A stretch of 64,000 bases of DNA. It comes from Limnomonas spitsbergensis. Taxonomy: Eukaryota > Chlorophyta > Chlorophyceae > Chlamydomonadales. The position numbers and the translations under genes are program-made. Under the pieces are notes generated by a model that worked only from the letters and a program-made list of their open reading frames with translations, was not told the origin of the DNA and made no database searches. The stretch covers positions 3,203,001 to 3,267,000 of the forward strand of contig JAYJMM010000009.1 of the NCBI GenBank assembly GCA_037349105.1, given 5' to 3'. Positions 36,158-46,604 of this stretch are shown here, in pieces (the first letter of the stretch is position 1; the number at the start of each line of letters is the position of its first letter).

Positions 36158-36790
36158 ACCGGAAGCGGGGCACGGCGGAGTAAAACGGCTGTCTATGTGT
36201 TGCAGTGATGCAGCTTTTGTCTGCGTGCCGTTACTGTTCGGTGCAGCGGGAAGGGGAGGGGGCCTCTACCCAAGGGGCAGTTGCGCGTGGTCAACAGTGG
36301 CAGTGAGCTGGCTGGGTGCGCAGGCAGCTGTACGTGCCCTCAGCTACTCCTGCTGCTCAGATGGCTGTTCCTTGCCGGCGACTTCCCTTTTGCTCAGCTG
36401 GGTAAGGCCTGGGCTCCTCTTGCTGCTCGGATGGGAGGGGGCCAGGATGCTGCTGCCGAGGCGGTCAGTAGCGGTGCCCTGCCGTGGACACAGGCACTGG
36501 CGGGGCTGAATGAGTCCACAACTGCTGTCCTACTAGTGCCTGACTGGATACTACTACTGCTGCTGCTGCTGCTCCTGCTGGTGCTGCACCTGCTGACGTA
36601 CAGGCTGTCTCTGCTGTCGCTGCAGCTTGAAGGGAGCTGAAGGCACTGGACAGGCTTCTGATGCTCCTGCTCCTGATGATGCTACTGCCTACTGCACTGT
36701 AGGGGCTGCTGCTGCTGCAGCTCTTGTTGCTTCTCTTGCTTCTGATGGTGCCGATGATGGTGGCGATGTCGCGCTCAACAGACGGCCCGC

Positions 36791-37171
36791 ATGAGGCGCA
36801 ACGCGTCTTGTTTGCCACCAATGGGGAAACGCTTCCGGCAGGATCCTTCCAAAGCGTGCTTTTCGAAGGGACTGCTAGGTGCTGTTGCACCTGCTGCTGT
36901 TGCTGAAAATGAAATGATAATTATTCCTCTCCGCTATCTACTGATGTCTCAGCCGGCTTACTTCCACGTCTTGAATCAGCGGCTAACTAAGGTCACGTCC
37001 ACCCGGATGCCTACCGGTGTCGCGCCATTTGTGGAGCTCAACAAAGAAGCCGTATTGGTTTGTAGTGCGATATTGCAATATGAAGCCCCCGTCTCGTTTT
37101 ACACCTACCTGCTCGCTGAGTCGGGTGCAAGCCAGGCGTTTGCTCATTGTTCGAACAGCACGGTTGGCTGA
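36791..37171 (+). CDS. Possible small ORF, 126 aa, unrecognised
   Basis: An open frame with ordinary amino-acid composition (it contains MSQPAYFHVLNQR and VSFYTYLLAES), unlike the repeat-derived frames elsewhere. No domain is recognised. It overlaps a 214-codon minus-strand frame (37038-37682), and neither has further support. It could equally be untranslated upstream sequence. Confidence 0.18.
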   Translation: MRRNASCLPPMGKRFRQDPSKACFSKGLLGAVAPAAVAENEMIIIPLRYLLMSQPAYFHVLNQRLTKVTSTRMPTGVAPFVELNKEAVLVCSAILQYEAPVSFYTYLLAESGASQAFAHCSNSTVG

Positions 37172-37934
37172 GTACGGCTAGCGATACGGCATAGTACGAC
37201 AGGGCATGGATCACTTTCCCTCTAAGCTCCTCATGAGGTTGGGCCTTCACGCCATCCCAACCGCTCCATCCGACCGCACGTCCTATCTCATAAGCACCGC
37301 ATTTACCTGCTACCAAATCCGGTTCCCTCTTCCTTGTGATCACACCGTCATCATTGGCTCCTCCTCCATGACTGATGACAGCACCGCCCAAATCATTGGG
37401 TGTGATTACTGTGATGAAATATGAATGTGCCCTGTTTTTCGGTTTCGGTTCCGACTTCGATTTTGTAATTTCTAGGTGCTTGGATTGGCACTTGAGCATC
37501 TTAATCGATGTACTATGCACCCTTTTCATCCTCGCTCCCTCTCCCTCTTCCCGGCCCCGTACCCTTGTCACCTCGTGATAGGGAGGATGAACAGTGTTCA
37601 GATCGTAATATTTCGTTTCTCTGGCATTTTCTATACATACGTCATGCACCTCTTTCCTGTCCTTGGTATTCCAACCCTCCATTCCCTTCCACTACTTAAA
37701 CAGCTTTCAGCTAACACTGTCCATCCTCCATTCCTCCCTGTCTTTTCTCCTTCTGTTCTCCGACGTTTCCTTTAGATTTTGAAATACTCCGCCCGACCTC
37801 GTGCCAGACTGCTCACTCGCATCCCCCCCATGCTTACTAAACTGCCAGAGTCCCATAATTTTTTTCTCAAAGGGTGTACAGACTGGGGCTCGGACATCTC
37901 GTAGACCTATACTTCCCCACAGTTTTTTCGCATA

Positions 37935-38005
37935 TTTAGTGCATGTACCGGGTTAGGGCACGTTCCAAACATCAAATACGATGCTATGTTGGACTGTAAT
38001 ATTCA
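37935..38005 (-). repeat. Dispersed repeat family 1, degenerate copy
   Basis: Minus-strand match to the order seen at 28400-28530, including the outer segment TGGACTGTAA next to GATGCT(A/C)T. It lies immediately upstream of the inverted-repeat element. Confidence 0.55.
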
Positions 38006-38092
38006 CGTCCGTCTTCTCTTTTCCTTTTCTTTTTCCGTCTTCGGTATTTAAGCTTTGCTTTCCCCCCCTTAACTTGTCGGGCATATACTATA

Positions 38093-38538
38093 CCGTAGAC
38101 GAGCTTTGCCTCCGCAAGAAATTAGTGTTAATTTGCCTTCGCGGCTTAATAAATCCTTTAACAAATAACTCATAGACGCATTTGCGGCTTATCACGCAAT
38201 ATTAAACGATAGCTTGTGCACATGCGCGTACTCGCGTTACACCTTGTCCACACATCGGTAATGTACAGATGCACACGCAATATCCGCACCGCGACAAGTT
38301 TACCAGCTGTAACAACGGTACTGTGCAACCCAAGTTTGAGAACCGTTCGGTGGGGTTAGGGGCAGTTGCCCAATGCGGTGCGCAGCTTACAAAAGTATTG
38401 ATTTCGGCCCGAGCGCCTTACGACAACGTGTTTTCGGCATATTCCGATTAATAAACAATAAAAATTTCTGGGCTTAAGTTCAGGGCCATGTCCCGTCCTA
38501 GCTTTCTGGGCGTTCGCGGAGGCAAATAAAGTCTACGG
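38093..38538. mobile_element. MITE-like inverted-repeat element, 446 bp, flanked by TA
   Basis: Left end CCGTAGACGAGCTTTGCCTC, and the right end reverse-complemented reads CCGTAGACTTTATTTGCCTC. About 24 of 28 bases match, and TA lies directly outside both ends, as in Tc1/mariner-type TA insertions. No transposase frame inside. A shorter relative lies at 24851-25028. Confidence 0.7.
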
Positions 38539-39448
38539 TACAAGCCCTTCAGGTTCCACCTCTCCTTAAATTACTTCCACTCTGATATGGCGGCCCATCC
38601 TATCATTTGTATCCGACGATTCCGGTATCAACTTCCGCCCAAATTTCATTCCTTTCAACTCTCGTCTCCCCTGTCCTTAAAACAATCTTGCCGTGGTTGC
38701 TTTATCCTTTTCAGCACATGCAAGCGTGGCCTTGGGCGTCCAACCAACATGTCCTTCACTCCTTCCCCTAAATATAATTCTGTAACCGTAGGCTTCTCTA
38801 TCCTTTCTTCAGTCTAACGAGGCGGCATCTCAGTCTCCTAGATGAGGTTGCGAACGCTGCCATGGTGAAACGGGACCCTTTATTTTGCCCAAGGAGACGT
38901 ACTAATGTGACAACATCACGTTTTTTACACTGATTGGCAATACCCAGAGATTGGCAATACCCACCTCTGGCAATACCGGTAACTTTTTTAAAGGGGTTCA
39001 GCGACCCAAAGGTCCAATTTAAAATTCGAAGCATATGAGGATGCCTCCCAACAGCGCAATTTCCGCCCGGTGGGGGAAATAGGTCACCCAAAAGAGTGGA
39101 TATGTGAGTAGAGTAGTCGTACAGCGCCATTTGAGGCAAACTGTCCCCGGTGTAGAGCGCAACAGCACATCCCGGATGCGCAGCGTCACACATTGGATGG
39201 AAAGTAGTTAAAGAAATGTACACGACTTTGTAATTCAAATTAAAATGTCCGGTGCTAGTCTTCGAGCACTTTAGGACACAGGGGGGCCGAGGCCGACTAC
39301 GGCGCCCTAGTGGAGCATCGACAGGACCACCACCGCTGGCAACATGCACGCTCGTTTGAGACACGCTTGCCGCCCTCTTTATGTCAAAATCTAGCCAGCC
39401 CCAGCGGTTCAAGTAGTACGCACGGACAGAGAGCACCATCACAGCGCG

Positions 39449-39853
39449 ATGGACGAGCATCAGCAGTGTGATTCCTACGATGACATCGAACGCGCTCGAC
39501 TGGCCAACCTTAAGGCACATAAGAACGTCATGTATTTCTCCGATAACCAATCGAGCTTCAAGCGCTTGGTCACTCGGCACTGGCTGGTCGATTTCCTGCG
39601 CCAAATGTCCGAGCTGGAGCAACGGCCTCCGTTCCGCCTGGTCGAAGCAGCCAAGGCCATCAAGGACGATAACCTCTACGAAATTGAGGTGCACGACGCG
39701 GATGTTCAATCCGCGCTGGCATCTCTGCCTAGCAATCTGGCTAGCTACTACTCCAAGCTGGTGAATGCGACACACCGGCAAACCTCCAATTACCAAGACG
39801 CCGTGGACCCTGATGGGTTTTTCCAGGCGCATCACGTCAATGCCAGGATGGAG
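39449..39853 (+). CDS. Gene B exon 1
   Basis: 135 codons, donor GAG|GTGGGA, phase 0. Landmarks are ARLANL at 16-21, HWLVDFL at 44-50, RPPFRL at 59-64, YEIEV at 77-81 and LPSNL at 93-97. A segment with AVDPDGFF at 118-125 corresponds to gene A exon 2. The intron that separates these two parts in gene A is missing here. Confidence 0.85.
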
Positions 39854-42800
39854 GTGGGAGGGAAGGCAGGAATGGATGGCAGCGCATGGGAGCTCATGTG
39901 TCAGTGCATGGCAGTTCAAGGAATTCAATGTGCCATGTATGGAGGCGTATGGCAATGCGTGGATGGGAATGCATCATGCATGGAAGCACAGACAGTGCAT
40001 GGCAATCACGGTGTTTGAATGCATCTTGCGAGGAGGCGCATGAGAGTGCATGGCAGTGGGTGGACTTGGATGCATCATGCATGGAGGTGCATGGCAGTGC
40101 ATGGCAGTTTAGAGACTATAATGCATGATGCATGGAGATGTATGGAGGCGCATGGATGAGTTTTGGCAGCAGCGCAGCGCCTGGACTCGTATGCATGACA
40201 GTGCATGCTGGCACATAGCAATGCATGGCAGTGCATGTAGACACGTGGCAGTGCATGGCAGTGCGTGTAGACACGTGGCAGTGCATTGCAGTGCATGTAG
40301 ACATGTGGCAGTGCATAATAGTGCATGTAGACACGTGGCAGTGCATGGCAGTGCATGTAGACACGTCGTAGTGCATGGCAGTGCGTGTAGACACGTCGTA
40401 GTGCATGGCAGTGCATGTAGACACGTCGTAGTGCATGGCAGTGCATGTAGACACGTCGTAGTGCATGGCAGTGCATGTAGACACGTCGTAGTGCATGGCA
40501 GTGCATATAAGTGTATGGCAGTGCATGTAGACACATCGTAGTGCATGGCAGTGCATGGTAGTGCATGGCAGTGCATAGAAGTGCATGGCAGTGCATGTAG
40601 ACACATCGTAGTGCATGACAGTGCATGGCAGTGCATGGTAGTGCATGGCAGTGCAAGGACACAAATGCATCAGGTGCATCCAGGGTCCATGGTCGCCTGG
40701 CATGGAAATATGGTACTGTCAAACAGTGCGGTACAGGCACGGGTACACGGTGCAAATGGGGACGGCACTCTACTATTCTAGCAGTGTTGTTATCAGAGCG
40801 TGCCAGGCAACGTTATGGCGACTGACTCTGGGCCCTTGGGGATCAAAAAACGACTGGCCTTTGGCCGGTGGCCCGAGCAGCAGGGTGCTTCCTGCACCAG
40901 AGCCCTTCGCCGAAGGCGTTGATGTAGCTCAATTGAAGGTGGCACGATACGGCAGGATATGGCACTGGTTTTAGCCGGGTGCTGCTACCAGCTACCATGG
41001 CTAATTTATCCCTGATGCACACCTAGACAAACGTTGCAAGGTATAAGGACCCGTTCAAGGAACTTGAACTGCCAACTGCATCGCATCATATTTGACGTTC
41101 CGAGTGCAGAACAGTAAACAGTATGGGCTTTGAGCGCAGTGGCCCAAAGAAGTGGCTCTTCCAAGGTCCACCATATACGCCTTAGTAACTAACCATGTTC
41201 ATATTTATCCATTTACAGTATATCCGTTAATGTCCATGCACCTCCATGCACCATGTACCTCCATGCATCATGTGCCTCCATGCACTATGTATCTCCATGC
41301 ATCATGTACATCCATGCACCATGCACTTCCATGCACCAGGTACATCCATGCACCATGCACCTTCATGCACCATGCACCTCCATGCACCAGGTACATCCAT
41401 GCGCCAGGCCCCATCGTGCACCAGGTACATCCATGCACCTTGCACCTCCATGCACCATGCACATCCATGCGTTAGGCCTCTTCGTGCACCAGGTACATCC
41501 ATGCGCCATGCACCTCCATGCACTGTGCACCTCCATGCACCAGGTACATCCATGCACCTCCATGCAGCAGGTTCATCCATGCGCCAGGCACCTCCATGCA
41601 GCAGGTACATCCATGCACCTCTATGCACCTCCATGCAGCAGGTACATCCATGCGCCAGGCCCCTTCGTGCATTTAGTGACACGCAAGCCAAGACGCCCTG
41701 CATGCGATCATGGAGAAGATCGACCCTTATCTACTCCGTGTCCTTGCACTGTCCACTCCCTAGCAATACCCCCCGCCCACCCTTCACTTCCCCCTCTCCC
41801 CTGTCTGGAAGCAACCCCAGTCACCATTACCTGGAAAACTTGTCTGAAAAACTTCCGTCCTCACCCTTGCTCCTGAATGTTTTTCAGAGGCAGGCCCTCA
41901 TCGCCGAGGGTTTACATCGCCAGCAGGACGCAGCTGACCTGGCGGCCGCTGACGCCGGCCGGGCCTTCCTTCTAAATGGATTCGATAACAGGGTGACAGC
42001 TGCACAAACCATCCAGGTGATTACTGCTGCTCTCTGCATGCAGTAAGTAGATTAAACATAGCTGAATTGCATTGGGTAGCTGAAATGTAGCTGAGGTATT
42101 ACGTGATGGGTAACTGAATTGTAGCTGAGGTGCACCAGGTGCCTGAAATGTAGTTAGAAGTGCACCAGGTTACTGAAAAGCTATTCAAATAAATAGAGCT
42201 GAAGTGCATCAGGTAGCTGAAATGTAGCTGAAGTGTCGCTGGTTGTGGGGAGGTGCGGCACAGGAGTCCCGCCCCAGTTTGTCAGTTGCTGCTGCCAGGC
42301 TCATCGTGACGGCACTGGCGTTCCCCTCACTCCTACGCCCCTCTTTCTTATGTTGCTTGGACTTCACAAAGTGTGAGGCTGTCGCCGTACCCTTGAAAAT
42401 TTGAGACTCAAACGCACACAAAAAACAGTCTGGGTGAGCCCTCTTGCCTGCCCTCTGACGTTCAAAACTCCTCGTGAAGCTTGGCTTCCACACCTCCAGC
42501 CTTCCAGGCATTTCGTAAAAGGGTGACTGAGTTATTGCGGCCGTGTTAGTGCAAGGATTGGCCTGTTCGCTGTTCCTGCCCGCCTTCCTTAATCAGCCGT
42601 CAACGAGTACCACACGCGCACCCAGGCTGTTTTCTAGGGTTGGGCGGCCTGCCTTACACTATGTCAAGTCAAAGCTAAAAAGCAACAGAGTAGACGAGGC
42701 CACTGCCTTCCCCGCGCAGTTTCCCGAACTTGCATGCCACACATCAGGAAAAACTACATTTCTTCCACTTTCATGCTAGGCGTAACTATTGGCCAGGTCG

Positions 42801-45800
42801 AATAAAAGCGGCAGCCACAACCCAGGCGTCTCCTTCAATCCTTCTCACCTTCATGTTTTGTGTTGTTTTTGTTAAAGACGATCTACTGCGTCCCACACTT
42901 ATATTTTTCTGCAGTTATTATTGCAGAGTACGGTATCTTCTGTGCGTCCCGCACTTGATCTTTCTGCTGTTGATTGTTGATCCTGCTGCAGTCCACCCTC
43001 CGTGACCTTTTCTATCTTCTATCTCCCATCTATCTCCTACCTTCTATCTTGTCGTTGTACCTTCTGTCAGTGTAGCTGTTTTTAATGTTGTTGCTGTTGC
43101 TGCAGTCTTCCTTCCTCGTGCTCTGCTCTTTTCCATCTGCCATGTTGTCAGTTTAGCTGTTTTTGTAATGTTGTTGCTGTCGCTTCAGTCTTCATTCCTC
43201 GTGCACTGCTCTTTCCATCTCCCATGCTGTTGCTGTTGTTGCTGATGTTGTTGCTGCAGTCCGTCTTACGTGCATGCCAACCTTTTCCATCCCCCACGTT
43301 GTCATCAATGTGATTGCTGCTGCTGCTTTTGATGTTGTTGCTGATGCTGTTGCTGATTTCAATGTTGTTGCGGTTGTTGCTGCAGACCGCCTTCCGTGCA
43401 TTCCGGGATCGTTGCTTGCTCAAGGGCTGGCCATCCAAGGACCGTGCCGCAAAACCAACGAAATGGGCACGGGCCGCCAAGTAAGTATTTGCTCAAACAT
43501 GCACCTCCTTAAAATGGGGTGGAGGATAATTCGAGGGCGTAAGCCACCATGAAAATGTTGCTCGGCCTTGTACTCTGAAATATAAACCATAAACTGCGTG
43601 AAAGGGTCGCACGCCTCTACAACAGTTGGACCTTTAACCTGCACCCTAAACCCTAGAACCCTCAATCATGACCCCTAAACCCTCACCCCTGACCCCTAGA
43701 ACCCTAAACCCTGACACGATGTACCTTGAACCCTTCACCATGAACCCCGCCAAATGTTACGTGCCGGCAAGTGAGCTATGTTTACCACGACCAGTCGACC
43801 GCACTTACCCCCATTAGCCTGCACAGATCCCCCCCAAAACCTTTTTCGAATGGGCCGGGCTACGAGCGATGCCTCCGTTTCAGCCCCAAGTCAGCGCCAA
43901 GTCAGCCCCAAGTGCTCTGTTAGATCATCCTGTTGGCGTCCAGTCACTTGATTACGAGCTGCTGCTTTTTCTAGCCTCTTTGGTGGCGTTGTTTCTTTCT
44001 CGGGAGACCAGACGCCCTTTGGGGGGCTGCCGGGCAGCCACGCGGGACAAAACTCGACCGGCCGACCGACCATCCTACTGATGCTGTCCCAAGCAAAAGA
44101 GGGTCAGCCTGACATGTGCCTCGCGACCCGATTCCACATCCTCCAGATCTAGATCTCCCACACCTCCCACACCTCCACACCTTCCGTTCCCTCCACACCT
44201 TCAGGTACTTGGAAGGCGTCACGAGATCCAAATCGACATCGGCCAGACTAGGATCCTCGATCAACCAGGTCCTCGCATCCGCCCGCAGCGCAGCCGCCAT
44301 GCGGGCCAGCGGGCGCTCCGCAGCCTCCTCCAGTGGCGCGCCGCCGGCCGGCGACGACCCGGTCGAAGAAGAGCTGCCGCCCGTCGCCACCGCCGCCACC
44401 TCCGGCCGGACGTCGTCTGTGTTTAGAGCCCGCCCCGCAACATCCGGCGGTTTCAGGCCAAACCAGTTCCTCCAGTCCAAGGCGCAGACTGAGGGGGGCC
44501 GACCAGGGGTGAGTTGGGCTTTTTAGCGGTATTGGGAGCTAGTTGTGAGTCACCAGAAGTAACAAAAGTCCTTGGCGCAGAGCTGAACGCAGACGCTTAC
44601 ATTTTCACAAGCTTACCGTGATTGATTTGTCGTTTTTCGTTACCGCGTGACTGAACCTCGGCTTCGCCGCATTAATTGTTTGGTCGCCACTGAAGTTACA
44701 AATCGTCAACAGCAAACAGCAACATCACATTTCATGCATGGGACATGTGCCCGTTAACCGGTGCAGGCACTTGATACACTAGGACAGAAAGTGAAAACCA
44801 GCGACCCCTCACACAACCACAACACTGACACAATGTCTGGTGTTGAGTGCCTAGGGTGAGTGCAAGCGGTGTTATAAATAAATAATAAATAAATAAAGGA
44901 TACGCCCTGAGGCGTGGATTAAGGAAGCCACACGTTCGGCCGTAGCACTAGGTGAGCTACCAAGGAGCGCTGTTACAGCGATGAGGGATGTCCAGTATCA
45001 TTTCCATGTTGCTGAAATCCTGTGGAGGCCTGCCGCAGTAACTTTGTACATTTTTTTTTACGAAACGAGAATTAAGGGACAGATAAAAGCTGGAAAATAA
45101 AGACCTGTACAAATGATCGATGCACCCTGGGTAAAAGACAGTGTTACATTTCCGTGACTCTGCTACATGTCAGCTACACTCAGGCCCCAGGTCACATTTG
45201 TGGCCAACTTAGGCAACCAGTCGCAGTCCAGTCCAGGTTTGGTCCCAATCAGGCCTGTGGCCGCCGCGGGGCGGACTGCCGACAGGGGACTTATAGCAAA
45301 AAAAGGAAGCACTCGTCAAAGACTCAAAGACGAAGGAAACCGACCGTTGCCCCCAGTTTTTTTTTCCGGCTACAAGTACACCTTCGGCAGGCCGCCCCAC
45401 GGCCGTAACAGGCCCGATTGGGACCAAACTAGGGCCGGCCGACGACTGGTGGCCAGAGCAGCATGGCTGACCATAAATGGGCCCCCCGGCCAGAGGCTGG
45501 CGTGTAGCTGACATGTAGCCGAGTCACAAAAAGAGAAACACTTGTTTTCCTTGTGTCAGTGCAGCTCATACCAATCCCTATTTCAATCATTTTAATCTCT
45601 GTGTCAATCAATGTAATCCCCATTGTAACACGTGATGTTCAGCTGCATTGGAGCAGGAGCACATTGATCCAGACATAGCCTGGACCGTCTGGTTGCCCAA
45701 GCAGCAGGGCTTGCTGCACCAGTATCCATCGGTTGCATGCCACAATGTAGCTGAATTGTGGCTGAAGCGCCCTAAAATGGCGCAGGTGCGCATCTCCCCC

Positions 45801-46541
45801 TCTCCCTCTTTGACCCCCCTGCCCCCCCGCCCAGGGCGAGCCCGGCGAAGCCGACGCCGAGCCCAGCATTACGCCGCGCCAGTTCCGAGAGGCTAGTCGC
45901 CGCGGTGCGGTTGGCTGGTCGCCGGACTCAACGGCCGGCCGGAGCGGCGATCCCGTGCCCTCTGGCAGACCGGTCCGCTCCGACACTCGCAAGACGCATT
46001 TTGCGTACGGCCGGGAGGATTCGTACGGCTGGTCCAAGGAAGGCGCTGGTTACCTGGGGCCGCCAAAGGGCGCTTCGACGCGGACGTCCACCACAGGAGA
46101 GGTTCGTGAGGGCTCTAGTTTAGGGTTTAGGGTTTCAACCCTAAACACGTCCACCACAGGAGAGGTTCATGAGGGCTCTAGTTTAGGGTTTAGGGTTAAA
46201 ACCCTAAATACGTCCACCACAGGAGAGGTTTGCGAGGGCTCTCGTTTAGGGTTAAGGGTTTACACCCTAAGCACGTCCACCACAGGAGAGGTTCGTGAGG
46301 GCTCTCCGACTCCCATCCATCCAACCTTAAGCAACCAACCTTAACCAACCAATATCCAAGCCTGCCCGCGTGCTCCAACCTTACAATTTCTGCATGGGGC
46401 TTGCCCACCGGCAATACGGTATTGCTGTTGCTGCTGCTACTACTTACGTACTGTTGCTGCAGCTGTTGTTGCCATTGTTGCTGCAGCTGTTGCTGCTAGT
46501 CCTACTGTACACAATGTTGTTGCTGCTGCTCCTCCTTCACA

Positions 46542-46604
<63 letters not shown>

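Larger units (their letters stand above)
36158..39448. promoter_or_regulatory. Divergent intergenic region between genes A and B
   Basis: Contains both promoters by position; no specific element is recognised. 36195-36760 is CTG/GCTGCT-rich. 36767-36910 is GC-rich with open frames on both strands. 37200-38080 is mixed with pyrimidine-rich stretches. A TA-flanked inverted-repeat element sits at 38093-38538. 38545-39448 is unremarkable, with a long minus-strand open frame that I take to be a shadow. Confidence 0.5.
44509..45834. other. Gene B intron 4, with two mobile-element-like repeats
   Basis: Holds a dispersed repeat family 1 copy (44705-44815), a long inverted repeat (45154-45527) and a family 2 core (45690-45765). 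No exon is recognised. Confidence 0.55.

Noticed and set aside
37038..37682. A 214-codon minus-strand frame in the divergent spacer
   Set aside because: No domain, no repeat of its own, overlaps another frame on the plus strand; not enough support.
38798..39955. A 385-codon minus-strand frame covering gene B exon 1 and upstream
   Set aside because: The first third is antisense to exon 1, which is supported by paralogy with gene A; the rest has no recognisable feature. Its length is notable, but one chance frame is the simpler reading.
44116..44480. Minus-strand frame over gene B exon 5
   Set aside because: The plus frame has splice sites in the correct phase on both sides; the minus frame is a shadow.
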